A stretch of 64,000 nucleotides of DNA from Acinetobacter sp. GSS19 (GTDB taxonomy: Bacteria; Pseudomonadota; Gammaproteobacteria; Pseudomonadales; Moraxellaceae), in assembly GCF_028621895.1 (NCBI RefSeq), contig NZ_CP117520.1, forward strand, positions 1,922,001 to 1,986,000, written 5' to 3'. Position numbers and translations under genes: made by a program. The notes under the pieces were generated by a model, which saw nothing but the letters and a program-made list of their open reading frames with translations, was not told the origin of the DNA and searched no databases. Of the stretch, positions 11,233 through 22,176 are shown piece by piece (within the stretch, counting starts at the first letter, position 1; each line of letters starts with the position of its first letter).

Positions 11233-14056
11233 GCTCGCGTGAAACAGGCGGTGGAAGGGGTGCCAGATACGCGATGACTAGCATTACGCCCCCCGCACCA
11301 ATAAAAGAAATCACCCGAGTTAAAGTGGCGCTTTGTGCAAAATCCAGCAAGACCAGCTTGGCCACCACTAATCCCAGCAATCCAGCGCCTACAAACCAAA
11401 CTTCCCGAACCATTTTGCGACTTGCGAAGGTCATCAAAAGAAAGGCCAGTAAGATCCACAGCAAGGTAAAACTCAATTGTACCGTACCATTATCCCACAC
11501 CGCGGAGCTCCATAAGGGGGTCTGCAGATAATGGTGCAAGCCGCGCAGCAGCGCACTGCTCAGTACAAATAGACTGATGATTAGCATAGTGAACTTAAAG
11601 CCCCAAGCCAGACGATCCTGATCAAAATGATGACGGTAAATCATGATGAGCATGCCTAAGGTCATCGAGAGGGTCATAAAATCCGTTAAGTTCAGTAAAG
11701 GAAAAACATAACCGGAACTTGCTGCGTGCAGATCGAGATTGGCCATAATTAACCACAAGGCAGTCAGTAACCAAACGGCGGGTTGTTGCAAAAGCTGAAA
11801 TTTCGCCGTTTTGATTTCCCAGCCCCCATACAGCAAGGGGATGAGGCTCAAGGCAATCACGGGATTTTCTGGTAACACCGCCAGCCCAACAAATGCCAGC
11901 ATCAGCCAGAGCAAACTGGCGGTCCATGTCATCGCCCAGGTGTGTTTCGGTAAGAGCAAACTGCGTATCAGCAACAGACTATTCAAGGCCGTGGCCAAAA
12001 GAAAACAGATCTGCGCGAAAGGATGCTTCCATCCCCAATTCGTCCACACCTGCTGATAAGCAAGCTCCGAGACAAAAAACAGCAAAAGCAAGCTGTGTAC
12101 CCACAACTGGAGAAAAATCCAGCTGATTTTAACCTGTTTTTGCATGACGGCATAAAATAGTGCGAACAATACCGTTGCAATCATCAGGTAAGGACTAAAA
12201 CCTTGAGCCTTCCAGTTGAATAACTCTACCCCTGAAATCGCCCCCGCATACAGCCCTAAAGGCAGAAAAATACAACTGAGCGAAGTTGCAGTAAAGGAAC
12301 GCTCAGCATCCTGACCAGCCTGTGACAGATAGAACACCGTAACAAACTGACAAAACGAATAAATCGAAGTACTGAACAGCGGAAATTGGGGCTCATTCCA
12401 GACCTGATAAAAGAGCGTGATTGAACTGAATAGTAACAGCACAACACCACTGTACAGACTGAGCCTTTCACGCTCACTACTTCCCCAGACCAATAATGCC
12501 GTACCTTGTACTACCCAACCGATTGAACTCCAATGTGCACCCTGTGCTAAAGGAAAAATAAGGGCCGTAAACGCTACTGCTAAAATAAAAAAGATTTTTG
12601 ACAATAAGGACAATACAGGTTGCTTGTGGCGAATCCAGAGCATTAAAACACTATAAATAAGTGCCAGCCCCGCCGCTCCCGAGGCCATGGCGAACCTTGA
12701 GTCATGCATCAAGAAGGCATGTAAGGAAAAACCAACGACCGGAACACTAAAAATCAGGCTCACATCCAGTACAGGTTGCCAGCGCGTCAGTTCCTGCTGA
12801 AGACCAGACATGAGCTGGCTATAGCGCACACTCAACCAGATAAATAATATGATGTGACACCACAAAATGCCATCTAGCCAGACTTTTTGCGCTTGTTGCA
12901 GATAAAGTCCCATCATGATGCCGCCAATCAGCATGCTGGCAAAGAAAGCGATATGGTTCAAAATGCGCCAAGGCTGGATAAAGTTGACGATCGCAACGGC
13001 AATATTGACCAACAGATAATAGCTGAGCAAAAACAAGGCATCCGGATGCGTTTGCGGAATCAGTAACGGTGCCAGATAGGCCATCCCCAGGGCCAAAATG
13101 GCCAGAGATAAACTCTGCTGCTTTAAACTGAGGAAGGTTGTTAACAGTAACAAGAGCACAAATAAAAAACCAGCCAATGTCAAATCAGCCACTACGGCAT
13201 AGTGATGTGCAAACACCAGAGTTAAAAATTTGATTGCCAGTCCCAGTCCTTGCAAGCTGACTGCGAACAAAGCATTACGCTTAGTCAGATAATAGCCCAG
13301 CCCCGTCAGACCGACACCCGCCATTGCCACAAACAACAGTTTAATACCCAAACTCAGCTGCCAATGCTCACTGGCAAAACGTAGTAAGAGGATGACCCCG
13401 ACCAATAACACCAGCACTGCAATGCGTAAAATGGGATTGCCATGTTGAAACCAGTGCAGCGTTTTCTGCACCCAACTAGGGAATGTCATTCGTGCAGAAG
13501 CCTGCATGGAGCTGACATTCGGTTGCACAAGGTCTTCCACTCCAACCTGATCTTGCACCAAAGGTTGTTGCATCCATTCCGGTGCTTTCGGTCCTGCCAC
13601 CTGTGTGGCTAAAGCGGGTATATCTTGCTGCCTTGGGAGATCAGTCGCTAGAATATGCCCCTGTTTCTCAACCGGGGTTTGCTGTTCCAGTTGGGTAATT
13701 CTCAGATGTAATTGCGACAAGGTCTGTACCAGGCAGATCGCAAATACCAGCAGACCGATACTGCTCAACCAGAAATTCAAGAAAAAATAGCCCAGCATTC
13801 CAATCAAAAAACTGCTGTAGAAAATAATGTTTTGACCCGTCAAATCCGTGATTGGATACGGCTGTGTCTGAAGCTGTTCCAGTCGCATCACGCGCTTTTG
13901 TAAGGCAGCAATAAATTGAATGATTGCGATCGCCAAAATACTCAGTACCACAGCAGCAATCTGATAAAAATTCGGTTTTATGGTTAAACCAAAACTGATG
14001 ACAACAGTAACAGCACAACAAGTAGCAACAATCCAGAGATGGCGATGATGCTCCAA
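11222..14056 (-). CDS. DUF2339 multi-spanning membrane protein (5' end frameshifted)
   Basis: A very large inner-membrane protein with about 25 predicted hydrophobic segments, matching DUF2339 in size and character; its function is unknown. The open frame can start only at a TTG at 14056 (944 residues). A better start is the ATG at 14082, whose frame encodes MYNKDKLGLWSIIAIS followed by a typical leucine-rich membrane helix, but it stops at TAA 13984-13986. Adding one T to the four-base T run (plus 13991-13994) joins the two frames smoothly, so a single-base deletion or sequence error is likely. Residues from about 85 to 160 are a soluble segment with repeated glutamines. It converges on mscS with an 11-base overlap and is followed upstream by polA on the other strand. 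Confidence 0.85.
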   Translation of the reverse strand: MEHHRHLWIVATCCAVTVVISFGLTIKPNFYQIAAVVLSILAIAIIQFIAALQKRVMRLEQLQTQPYPITDLTGQNIIFYSSFLIGMLGYFFLNFWLSSIGLLVFAICLVQTLSQLHLRITQLEQQTPVEKQGHILATDLPRQQDIPALATQVAGPKAPEWMQQPLVQDQVGVEDLVQPNVSSMQASARMTFPSWVQKTLHWFQHGNPILRIAVLVLLVGVILLLRFASEHWQLSLGIKLLFVAMAGVGLTGLGYYLTKRNALFAVSLQGLGLAIKFLTLVFAHHYAVVADLTLAGFLFVLLLLLTTFLSLKQQSLSLAILALGMAYLAPLLIPQTHPDALFLLSYYLLVNIAVAIVNFIQPWRILNHIAFFASMLIGGIMMGLYLQQAQKVWLDGILWCHIILFIWLSVRYSQLMSGLQQELTRWQPVLDVSLIFSVPVVGFSLHAFLMHDSRFAMASGAAGLALIYSVLMLWIRHKQPVLSLLSKIFFILAVAFTALIFPLAQGAHWSSIGWVVQGTALLVWGSSERERLSLYSGVVLLLFSSITLFYQVWNEPQFPLFSTSIYSFCQFVTVFYLSQAGQDAERSFTATSLSCIFLPLGLYAGAISGVELFNWKAQGFSPYLMIATVLFALFYAVMQKQVKISWIFLQLWVHSLLLLFFVSELAYQQVWTNWGWKHPFAQICFLLATALNSLLLIRSLLLPKHTWAMTWTASLLWLMLAFVGLAVLPENPVIALSLIPLLYGGWEIKTAKFQLLQQPAVWLLTALWLIMANLDLHAASSGYVFPLLNLTDFMTLSMTLGMLIMIYRHHFDQDRLAWGFKFTMLIISLFVLSSALLRGLHHYLQTPLWSSAVWDNGTVQLSFTLLWILLAFLLMTFASRKMVREVWFVGAGLLGLVVAKLVLLDFAQSATLTRVISFIGAGGVMLVIAYLAPLPPPVSREPKA

Positions 14057-14234
14057 AGTCCCAATTTATCTTTGTTATACATGGGGTGGGTTCGCTTCTA
14101 TCCATTTGATTCTATCTTAGCGCATTCCATGCCTAGCGCATCATCTCGACACGATGCACTACGCTAAATTCCTGTTCAGCAGGCAAACAAAAAATCACGT
14201 AGAATAAGCCCATTCGATAGTCAGGAAAGTTGCA

Positions 14235-16997
14235 ATGCCACCATTTGTTTTGGTCGATGGGTCTTATTTTTTATTTCGTGCATATCACGCCCTGCCCCCA
14301 CTCACCACTTCAACCGGATTACATACCAATGCCATCCGTGGCGCGATTTCCGCTATTCAAAAATTAATGCGCCGCATGCAGCCAACCCATATGGCAGTGA
14401 TTTTTGACACGCCAGAACCCACCTTTCGTCACGAGCTGTCTCCGATTTATAAAGGCGACCGGCCAAGTATGCCCGAGGAACTCGCCGAGCAAATTCCTTA
14501 TTTGCATGCCTTGATTCGTGCGTTAGGCATTCCGCTGTATATGTTACCGGGTGCAGAAGCCGATGATATTATCGGAACGCTCGCCAAACGAGCTGTGCAG
14601 GAAGGTCATGATGTGCTGATCTCCACCGGTGATAAAGACATGGCTCAACTGGTCAATGAGCATGTCAAACTGGAAGACAGCTTTAAAGATAAGGTCACGG
14701 ATATTCAGGGCGTCTATGACAAGTTTGGCGTGTGGCCGAACCAGATCATTGATTACCTGACCCTGATGGGAGATGCCTCTGACGGTATTATGGGTGTACC
14801 GGGCATCGGTGCCAAAACTGCAGCCAAATTACTGAATGAATATGGTTCAATCGGCGGTATTCTGGAAAATGTCGACAAGATCAAAGGTAAAGTAGGTCAA
14901 AACATCAAAGATAATACCGATGGTATTGCGATTGACCATCAACTAGCCAGTATTGTCTGTGATCTGGATTTGGCCCTATCGTGGGAAGACCTAAAACTTG
15001 GCCATCCGAATGTCGAGCAACTGCGTCATCTATATACTGAACTGGAATTCCGAAACCAGCTGCAATCTCTCGATCATCCAAATAACCCGAATAACAGCAC
15101 CTATCAACAAAGTGCTCAAGCCATTGAACAAGCCTCTGCTCCAGCGCCCATCCAAACTGAAGATCACGCCAGCCTGAGCAGTCAGGATGATCATCTGGGC
15201 AATGCCAACTATCATACCGTCCTGACCCAGGAAGCTTGGGAAAGCTTGTGGCAACGCTTATCCAGCAGTTCACGCTTTGTCATTGACACCGAAACGACCA
15301 GTCTGGATTATCGCGTGGCCGAACTGGTCGGCTTCTCGCTCGCATTCGATGCTCAGGATGCCTATTATGTTCCGCTGGCACATGATTATGCCGGTGCGCC
15401 CGTGCAACTCGATCGTGCAACTATTCTGGCTCAAATCAAGCCTGTACTGGAAAATGAGCAGGTCGAAAAGATTGGTCATCATCTCAAATATGACGCTCAT
15501 ATTTTTGCCAACCATGGAATTGAGCTACGCGGCTGGTACTTCGACAGCATGCTGGCGTCTTATGTCCTGAACTCAGTCGCCACCCGTCATGGCATGGATG
15601 ATGTTGCCCGTCTGTACCTCAGCCACCTCACGACGACCTTTGAACAGATCGCCGGCAAAGGTGCCAAACAGAAAACTTTCAACCAGATTGAAATTGAAAC
15701 TGCAGCGCATTATGCCGCGGAAGATGCACATGTAACCTATCGCCTGTATGAAGTACTGTCGGAAAAATTGCAGACTTTCCCGGAACTGGTAAATATCCTA
15801 CACAATATCGAAATGCCGGTCGCACGCATCCTGACGGATATGGAAGAAGCCGGGATTAAACTGGATCTGGCCTTTTTGGATCAGCTCAGTGTGGAATTTT
15901 CCAAAAGCATGCAAGGACTGGAAGATCGGGCGATGCAACTGGCTGGAGAGCATTTCAATATTGCCTCGCCAAAACAGGTCGGTGAGATCCTATTTGACAA
16001 ACTGGGGCTGAAAGGCGGCAAAAAAACCGCAACCGGACAATACAGTACCAGTGAAAGTGTACTGGAAAAAATCGAGCATCCGATTACCGAAGTCATTTTG
16101 GAACACCGTAGTTTGTCCAAGCTGAAAAGTACCTATACGGATGCACTGGTTAAACAATGCCATACTGAAACCTGCCGAGTACACACCAGCTATCATCAGG
16201 CGCTGACTGCGACCGGCCGTTTATCATCTTCTGATCCAAACCTGCAAAACATCCCGATCCGCAATGAAATTGGCCGCCAGATTCGTAAAGCCTTTATCGC
16301 ACCTGAAGGTCGTGTATTGCTGGCAGCCGACTACTCGCAAATTGAACTGCGCTTGATGGCCCATTTTTCACAGGATGATGCCCTAGTCCATGCCTTCCAG
16401 CATGGTCAGGATGTACACCGCCGTACTGCTGCAGAAGTATTGGGGATTCCCCTCGAACAAGTGACAGCCGACCAACGCCGTCAAGCAAAAGCCGTCAATT
16501 TCGGTTTGTTATATGGTATGTCAGAGTTTGGTCTGATCCGCCAGCTCGGTTTTACCCGTGAAGAATCGCAGAACTATATCAAACAGTATTTTCAGCGCTA
16601 CCCGGGCATTTATGAATATATGCAACGTACCCGCCAGGTTGCACTGGAACAGGGTTTTGTTGAAACCATCTTGGGTCGACGTTTATACACCCCAGACATT
16701 GCTGCACGCAATATGATGGTGCGTAAAGGTGCGGAACGGGCTGCAATTAATGCGCCGCTGCAAGGCAGTGCCGCAGATATTATTAAATTAGCGATGATCG
16801 CCGTTGATAAAATGCTGCCTAAGTCCCAAGCGACGCTTTTGCTGCAAGTCCACGATGAATTGGTGTTTGAAGTGGATGAAGCGATTGCCGATGAATTGGC
16901 ACCACAACTGGCCGATGTCATGCAATCGGTACTGGAAATTTCCGTGCCGCTGGTGGTCGAAGTCGGTAAAGGCCGAAATTGGGATGAAGCCCATTAA
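14235..16997 (+). CDS. polA: DNA polymerase I
   Basis: A 920-residue, full-length Pol I used for Okazaki-fragment maturation and repair. Order: 5'-3' flap exonuclease (about 1-290), a linker rich in Gln/Asn/Ser (about 285-325), a 3'-5' proofreading domain starting near 335 with intact Asp351-Thr-Glu353 in DTETTSLD, and a family A polymerase (about 530-920). Polymerase motif A carries Asp699 in ADYSQIELR, motif B has RRQAKAVNFGLLYG, and motif C has Asp874 in QVHDE. All three activities should therefore be present. It is monocistronic and ends at the bidirectional terminator at 17009-17039. Confidence 0.98.
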   Translation: MPPFVLVDGSYFLFRAYHALPPLTTSTGLHTNAIRGAISAIQKLMRRMQPTHMAVIFDTPEPTFRHELSPIYKGDRPSMPEELAEQIPYLHALIRALGIPLYMLPGAEADDIIGTLAKRAVQEGHDVLISTGDKDMAQLVNEHVKLEDSFKDKVTDIQGVYDKFGVWPNQIIDYLTLMGDASDGIMGVPGIGAKTAAKLLNEYGSIGGILENVDKIKGKVGQNIKDNTDGIAIDHQLASIVCDLDLALSWEDLKLGHPNVEQLRHLYTELEFRNQLQSLDHPNNPNNSTYQQSAQAIEQASAPAPIQTEDHASLSSQDDHLGNANYHTVLTQEAWESLWQRLSSSSRFVIDTETTSLDYRVAELVGFSLAFDAQDAYYVPLAHDYAGAPVQLDRATILAQIKPVLENEQVEKIGHHLKYDAHIFANHGIELRGWYFDSMLASYVLNSVATRHGMDDVARLYLSHLTTTFEQIAGKGAKQKTFNQIEIETAAHYAAEDAHVTYRLYEVLSEKLQTFPELVNILHNIEMPVARILTDMEEAGIKLDLAFLDQLSVEFSKSMQGLEDRAMQLAGEHFNIASPKQVGEILFDKLGLKGGKKTATGQYSTSESVLEKIEHPITEVILEHRSLSKLKSTYTDALVKQCHTETCRVHTSYHQALTATGRLSSSDPNLQNIPIRNEIGRQIRKAFIAPEGRVLLAADYSQIELRLMAHFSQDDALVHAFQHGQDVHRRTAAEVLGIPLEQVTADQRRQAKAVNFGLLYGMSEFGLIRQLGFTREESQNYIKQYFQRYPGIYEYMQRTRQVALEQGFVETILGRRLYTPDIAARNMMVRKGAERAAINAPLQGSAADIIKLAMIAVDKMLPKSQATLLLQVHDELVFEVDEAIADELAPQLADVMQSVLEISVPLVVEVGKGRNWDEAH

Positions 16998-17008
16998 ATT
17001 CCACCCAT

Positions 17009-17039
17009 AAAAAAGGACCTCAATTGAGGTCCTTTTTTA
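17009..17039. terminator. Bidirectional terminator, polA / yggT
   Basis: The inverted repeat AAGGACCTC-AATT-GAGGTCCTT is flanked by an A run on the left and a T run on the right, so it can stop transcripts from both polA (plus) and yggT (minus). Confidence 0.88.
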
Positions 17040-17052
17040 TGTCTTCAATCAA

Positions 17053-17622
17053 TCAAAGTCCGGTCAACAGCACCTTAGCCACTTCATTCATCAGAATCTC
17101 GGCGATATAGAGCGCCAAAAATGCCAGAATGGGTGACAGGTCAATCACCCCCATATTCGGAAGTAAACGACGGAAAGGTGCCAATAAAGGCTCCGCCAAC
17201 TCCTGAATCACTTCAATATACGGTGAACGTGATTGCGTCAATATCACCACCCAGCTCAAAAGAATGGTGGCGAAAATCAAATAGCGACAGAAACGGATCA
17301 GATCCTGAATCATGGTCACAAAAGTCAGGATCAATAAATGTACCGGACTGCTTGGCATCGCACCATTGAGATACATCACCCCAAAGATTTTCAGCAGATA
17401 CAGCACCACCAACAGTACCAAAGCCGCCAGATTAACTCGGCCCTTCCCAACGGTTGGCAGAATGCGTCCAAAAACATCTACAATCTTGGTGGCTTTCACT
17501 GTGGATAACACAACCGGATTATAAGGACTGACTGCGGCCAGTTGCATTAAGAAACGGAAGAATACGAGCAAAATCGCTACGTTAATGATGATGCCAAAAA
17601 TTAGCGCAGAACTTGCACCCAT
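17053..17622 (-). CDS. yggT: YggT family membrane protein
   Basis: A 189-residue membrane protein with two copies of the YggT unit. Each has a hydrophobic helix pair, and the region after the second contains SRSPYIEVIQELAEPLLAPF, the conserved YggT signature. The role is poorly defined; family members have been linked to envelope integrity and cell-division gene clusters. It is the last gene of the ppx-accA-tilS-proC-yggT run, starting 26 bases after proC, which is the common gammaproteobacterial pairing of proC and yggT. Confidence 0.92.
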   Translation of the reverse strand: MGASSALIFGIIINVAILLVFFRFLMQLAAVSPYNPVVLSTVKATKIVDVFGRILPTVGKGRVNLAALVLLVVLYLLKIFGVMYLNGAMPSSPVHLLILTFVTMIQDLIRFCRYLIFATILLSWVVILTQSRSPYIEVIQELAEPLLAPFRRLLPNMGVIDLSPILAFLALYIAEILMNEVAKVLLTGL

Positions 17623-17648
17623 ATCTGAACTTTCCTAATTAAATCAAT

Positions 17649-18482
17649 TTATTTGCTGCTGTCACTCAGCTCTTGAGCAAGTTCCTGACTGCGTTTTTGT
17701 GCTGCAGCCAAAGCAGCCTGAATATTTTGTGAAATCTGCGCACGGTCGAATACTTCCAAAGCCGCTTGCGTGGTGCCATTTGGAGAGGTGACATTTTTAC
17801 GCAGTTCTGCCGGTGTACTGGCACTGGTAATTGCCATTTGTGCCGCACCAAGTGCCGTTTGCAGGGTCAAAGCGGTCGCTACTTTTTCATCCAGCCCCAA
17901 GTTTTTGCCCGCACGGATCATGCTTTCCATCATATAGAAAAAGTAAGCTGGGCCTGAACCGGAAACGGCAGTCACTGCATCAATTTGTGCTTCTGAATTC
18001 ACCCAAATCGTCAAACCGGTCGCTGCCAGGATTTGCCCTGCTAGTTCACGGTCTTTGGCTGAAACTGCATCAGTCGCATATAGACCATGCGCACCAGTTT
18101 GCACCAATGCTGGGGTATTTGGCATAACGCGAACAATACGCTCAACCCCACCGACCAACTGAGAAATGGTGTCAATCTCAGCACCCGCAACAATTGAAAC
18201 AATCAATTTATCATTAAACAAACCTGCTAATGGTTTCAGTACACTGGCCAAGACCTGTGGTTTGACTGCCAGTACGACCACATCAGCATCACGAATAGCT
18301 TCCGCATTATTATCCGTCACGTGCACATCTTTTTCTTTTAATAACTCACGGACTTTCTCGACCGGATCAGCCACTGTAATACGGGTTGCTGGCAAGCCTC
18401 GTGACAACAAGCCACCAATCAAAGCCTGCGCCATATTGCCGCCGCCAATAAAACCAATATTACAATTTAATGCTGTACTCAT
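17649..18482 (-). CDS. proC: Pyrroline-5-carboxylate reductase
   Basis: ProC reduces 1-pyrroline-5-carboxylate to L-proline with NAD(P)H, the last step of proline synthesis, in the cytoplasm. The 277-residue protein starts with the Rossmann motif GFIGGGNMA (residues 10-18). The C-terminal dimerisation domain carries the family signature region from AVSGSGPAYFF (about residue 170) to the SPNGTTQAALEVF block. The length is normal. It lies 24 bases after tilS and 26 bases before yggT. Confidence 0.97.
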   Translation of the reverse strand: MSTALNCNIGFIGGGNMAQALIGGLLSRGLPATRITVADPVEKVRELLKEKDVHVTDNNAEAIRDADVVVLAVKPQVLASVLKPLAGLFNDKLIVSIVAGAEIDTISQLVGGVERIVRVMPNTPALVQTGAHGLYATDAVSAKDRELAGQILAATGLTIWVNSEAQIDAVTAVSGSGPAYFFYMMESMIRAGKNLGLDEKVATALTLQTALGAAQMAITSASTPAELRKNVTSPNGTTQAALEVFDRAQISQNIQAALAAAQKRSQELAQELSDSSK

Positions 18483-18506
18483 GATGAACGCTCGAAACTT
18501 ACTTTC

Positions 18507-19862
18507 TTATGGCTGAGAGATTAAATTCGGTTGCCAGCCCCCAGCCTCACAATATACCGATTGGGCCAACCAGAATCCTTTGGGTGTGAAGACACCAAGC
18601 ATAACATTATCTATGCTAATTATTTGTATTGTATGACGCAACCAGGGGAAAATTTGTGCCTCTTGAATCGCCTTCTTCAGGGGCCAACGCCCGACCCGAC
18701 CATGCAGATGAATTTTTTCTCCCCCCTGCCGGAAACTCAACTGTAACTTCTGACCCAATAAATTCCATGCCAAGCCCACCTGCGCGGACTGAATCTGAAA
18801 ATTACCAGCAGGCAAGCTGATCATCTGCTCTGGAGAAAAACAGATTTGCTGCTGATCTGCGGGTGGCTGTTGTTTTGAGGCCAAATAACAGGATTGAGCC
18901 AAACGGTAGATATGCCCCTGGAAGCGTACAAAGTAATATTGATTCCAATGCAAGGCTGCCTGTGCATCAGCTTGAGCCTCAATCACTTCAGCCTGAAGGC
19001 ACTGTACCATCTCAAATGGAGGTCGATATTGTCCCTCACCTTTCATCCAGGCCGATAACAGTTGCCGCCGCCTTGCTACAGACAGTTGATCAAGCATCTG
19101 TAAATTCAATTGATTCGAATCACCACACCGTTGCCAGTCGTCTTGCAATACGTCTTGCAAAATGTCTTCAGCATCTTGCATCAGGTAACTGCTACGGGCC
19201 ACAGCCTGTTGCATCTGGGGAAAACGTGACTGCAGCATGGGCCAAAGGTCTTTGCGGCACCAGGCACGGTCATAATGCGTGTCCTGATTACTCGGATCGT
19301 CGACATAAGGTAAATTTAACTGGGCCGTCCAAGCAGCAATCTGTTCCCGCGAAAGGGACAAAAAGGGACGCCAGAGCGTGTAATGATCACGCTGCTCAAC
19401 CTCACGCATCGCAGCCAAACCATGAATGCCTGCGCCCGAGAACAGTCTGAGCAGTACGGTTTCTGCCTGATCCTGCTGATGATGAGCCAACACTAAAACC
19501 TCATGCGATTTTAAATGTTGTTGAAAGGCCTGATAACGTGCTGAACGTGCTTGATTTTCCAGATTACCGGAAGCGACCTGAACAGGCTGAATAATACAGG
19601 GAATATTGAGTTGCCGGCATTGCTCGGCCACCAATTGCCCCCAAGCCTGACTCGGCTGCTGTAATTGGTGATCCACATAGATCGCACGAACGTGCTGTGG
19701 ACAGAGGATTGCCATAAAATGCAAGAGGAGCATGGAATCCATGCCCCCGCTACAGCCAATCAGGAATGCAGTTCCCGCTGGAAACCGCTGTAACTCGCTT
19801 AAGAAGAGAGTCCTAAATTGTGACTGCCAAATTTCATTAAACGTTGATAACGCGCTTCGCAT
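18507..19862 (-). CDS. tilS: tRNA(Ile)-lysidine synthetase
   Basis: TilS converts C34 of the minor tRNA-Ile (CAU anticodon) to lysidine, changing its identity from Met to Ile. The 451-residue protein has an N-type ATP-pyrophosphatase domain with the PP-loop SGGMDS at residues 38-43, followed by the tRNA-binding region and a C-terminal TilS domain. The chosen ATG makes the gene overlap the 3' end of accA by 64 bases. This is long but credible, because about 30 residues precede the PP-loop and no better start is seen. It is essential in most bacteria. Confidence 0.95.
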   Translation of the reverse strand: MRSALSTFNEIWQSQFRTLFLSELQRFPAGTAFLIGCSGGMDSMLLLHFMAILCPQHVRAIYVDHQLQQPSQAWGQLVAEQCRQLNIPCIIQPVQVASGNLENQARSARYQAFQQHLKSHEVLVLAHHQQDQAETVLLRLFSGAGIHGLAAMREVEQRDHYTLWRPFLSLSREQIAAWTAQLNLPYVDDPSNQDTHYDRAWCRKDLWPMLQSRFPQMQQAVARSSYLMQDAEDILQDVLQDDWQRCGDSNQLNLQMLDQLSVARRRQLLSAWMKGEGQYRPPFEMVQCLQAEVIEAQADAQAALHWNQYYFVRFQGHIYRLAQSCYLASKQQPPADQQQICFSPEQMISLPAGNFQIQSAQVGLAWNLLGQKLQLSFRQGGEKIHLHGRVGRWPLKKAIQEAQIFPWLRHTIQIISIDNVMLGVFTPKGFWLAQSVYCEAGGWQPNLISQP

Positions 19863-20620
19863 CGCTCATCCGCATCCATCGCTTTTAATTCATTCAGGGC
19901 TTCGCGCAATACCAAGCTTAGGTTTTGCATGACTTGCTCAGGGTTGAGATGAGCACCTTCGCCTTCATCTACAACATATTCTACAATCCCGATCTGTTGT
20001 AAACGGTCTGCTGTCAATGCCAAGGCATCACTCGCCTGTTCGGCTTTTTCAGCAGTTTTCCACAAGATCGATGCACAACCTTCAGGTGAAATCACCGAAT
20101 AAATACTGTGAGACAACATGATTACACGGTCTGCAACACCAATACCGAGTGCACCACCCGAACCACCTTCACCTAGCACAGTTGCAATCACAGGCACTTT
20201 CAGGCTAGACAATTGTGCCAAGCTCGTCGCAATCGCTTCTGCCTGACCACGTTCTTCCGCACCCACACCCGGATAGGCACCCATCGTGTCAATAAAGGTC
20301 AGTACAGGTATATTGAAGCGTTCTGCCATGTCCAGCAAACGCTGTGCCTTACGATAACCTTCTGGATTGGACATACCGAAATTGTGATGTAGTTTTTCAC
20401 GTGTACTGCGGCCACGATGCTGACCCACGATCATTACCGGCTGACCTTCAAAACGGGCAAGCCCACCCACCATGGCACCATCATCACCGAACAGACGGTC
20501 ACCATGTAGTGCGTCAAATTCTGTGAATAATTCATTCACATAATCCAAAAATTGCGGACGCTCTGGATGACGGGCGATTTGAACCGTTTTCCATGCTTTA
20601 GATTGAGCTTTGTTTTTCAT
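19799..20620 (-). CDS. accA: Acetyl-CoA carboxylase carboxyltransferase, alpha subunit
   Basis: AccA pairs with AccD to transfer the carboxyl group from biotinylated AccB to acetyl-CoA, giving malonyl-CoA for fatty acid synthesis. The 273-residue protein has the crotonase-like carboxyltransferase core, including the [10 protein letters not shown] oxyanion-loop region near residue 175. It is about 45 residues shorter than E. coli AccA because the N-terminal helical extension is absent; the ATG start at 20620 leads directly into [14 protein letters not shown]. The gene lies 35 bases after ppx and overlaps tilS. Confidence 0.96.
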   Translation of the reverse strand: MKNKAQSKAWKTVQIARHPERPQFLDYVNELFTEFDALHGDRLFGDDGAMVGGLARFEGQPVMIVGQHRGRSTREKLHHNFGMSNPEGYRKAQRLLDMAERFNIPVLTFIDTMGAYPGVGAEERGQAEAIATSLAQLSSLKVPVIATVLGEGGSGGALGIGVADRVIMLSHSIYSVISPEGCASILWKTAEKAEQASDALALTADRLQQIGIVEYVVDEGEGAHLNPEQVMQNLSLVLREALNELKAMDADERCEARYQRLMKFGSHNLGLSS

Positions 20621-20655
20621 AGGTCGAGCACTATCCCTAAATTCATCAAATCGAG

Positions 20656-22176
20656 TTAATCGATAAATTGTTCCGACTGAATATTCAATTCAATGTCCCA
20701 ATGCTTAAATTGCACTTGCTCATCATGTAGATCGGCAACGAGCAATGGCCATTGTTTGGCATCACCAGAAACGCTGAGTTGCCATTGTTGCGCATTGATC
20801 ACACTTAATTCAATGGCAGGAAGCATCTGATCACTACGACTATGATTGAGCAAAACCGCTAGGCGCAGTAACAGGCAAAGGTAAAGCAATTTCTGACCAC
20901 CGACCTTTAACACATCAATTTTAGCATCACTACGCAACTTGCGACGGTGATGAGCAACCAGATGGGATAAATGGTTTTGGTCAATTTGTGAAAAGCCTGG
21001 AATATCGGAATGTTGTAACAAATATGCACCATGACGGTGGTATCCACCATGACTGATCGCCAGACCAATTTCATGTAGATAGGCCGCACGACGTAGTAAA
21101 TCACTGTCTTCACTGGTTAAATTCAGTGACTTTGCGACATTTTCAAATAAGTGCTGAGCTGTATTAACGACACGTTCTGCCTGTTTTGGATCCGCGTTAT
21201 AACGTCCCATCAGGGCTTGGACACTGCGGTCACGAATGTCTTCATGTTTGAAACGGCCCAGCAGGTCGTACATGACCCCTTCACGCAAGGCACCATCCGA
21301 ATAAGTCAGTTTATCAATCTGTAAAACTTCAAAAGCAGCGTACAAAATGGCCAATCCGGCTGGCAAAACTGCTCGGCGGTCATCTTTCAGGCCTTCGAAA
21401 TTGATTTCGGCAACATGCTTAAATTTCAGTAGCTTGTCTTTGAGTTTTTCCAAACCTTCACGTGTGACATTTTCCTGTTCGTCACTGAGGCCCATATTCA
21501 CCATAATCTGGCGGCAGGCCTTGATAGTACCACTCGAACCAACCACGGTGTCCCAACCTTCAGCTTTATATAAGGCAGCGATTGCGGTCAATTCTTTGCG
21601 TGCAGCCACAACGGCCTTATCAAAAGCTTTGGCACTGATTTCACCCTCGGGGAAATACGCCTTGCTATACGCGACACAGCCCATCTGCAAAGATTCGGTC
21701 TGGATCGGTTCAAAATGTTCACCGATAATAAATTCTGTTGAGCCGCCTCCGATGTCGATTACCAGGCGGCGGCCGCCATTGGCAATGGTATGTGATACAC
21801 CGAGATAAATCAGACGGGCTTCTTCACGACCCGCAATAATTTCAATTGGTTTAGGTAAGATTTCTGCGGCTTGTTGAATAAATTCATGACCATTTTTTGC
21901 CTGACGCAAGGCATTGGTGGCAACAATACGCAAGCGATTCGGTTGTACCGAGCCCAAACGACCAACAAAACGTGCTAAGCAAGCCAGTCCTCGTTGTTGC
22001 GCCGCTTCAGTTAGATTTTTATTTTCATCTAGCCCAGCTGCCAACTGTACTTTTTCTGACATTGAAACAACTTTTTTAACCTCGCCGTGATCCACGCGCG
22101 CAATCGCAAGGTGGAAACTGTTGGACCCCATATCAATCGCAGCAAGGAGTTCTTCATCAATCAAAAAATCAGACAT
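20656..22176 (-). CDS. ppx: Exopolyphosphatase (Ppx/GppA family)
   Basis: A 506-residue enzyme of the sugar kinase/Hsp70 fold that releases phosphate from polyphosphate ends and, in some members, hydrolyses pppGpp. The first phosphate loop reads [14 protein letters not shown] (from residue 13) and the second [14 protein letters not shown] (about 142-155). The C-terminal half is an HD-like helical domain with AAYLHEIG. It starts the minus-strand run through accA, tilS, proC and yggT and is divergent from trxA. The ppx/trxA/rho neighbourhood is conserved in related gammaproteobacteria. Confidence 0.94.
   Translation of the reverse strand: MSDFLIDEELLAAIDMGSNSFHLAIARVDHGEVKKVVSMSEKVQLAAGLDENKNLTEAAQQRGLACLARFVGRLGSVQPNRLRIVATNALRQAKNGHEFIQQAAEILPKPIEIIAGREEARLIYLGVSHTIANGGRRLVIDIGGGSTEFIIGEHFEPIQTESLQMGCVAYSKAYFPEGEISAKAFDKAVVAARKELTAIAALYKAEGWDTVVGSSGTIKACRQIMVNMGLSDEQENVTREGLEKLKDKLLKFKHVAEINFEGLKDDRRAVLPAGLAILYAAFEVLQIDKLTYSDGALREGVMYDLLGRFKHEDIRDRSVQALMGRYNADPKQAERVVNTAQHLFENVAKSLNLTSEDSDLLRRAAYLHEIGLAISHGGYHRHGAYLLQHSDIPGFSQIDQNHLSHLVAHHRRKLRSDAKIDVLKVGGQKLLYLCLLLRLAVLLNHSRSDQMLPAIELSVINAQQWQLSVSGDAKQWPLLVADLHDEQVQFKHWDIELNIQSEQFID

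Noticed and set aside
19799..19862. The 64-base tilS/accA overlap as a wrong tilS start
   Set aside because: A later start would leave too little sequence before the PP-loop, and no better ribosome site is visible, so the long form was kept.
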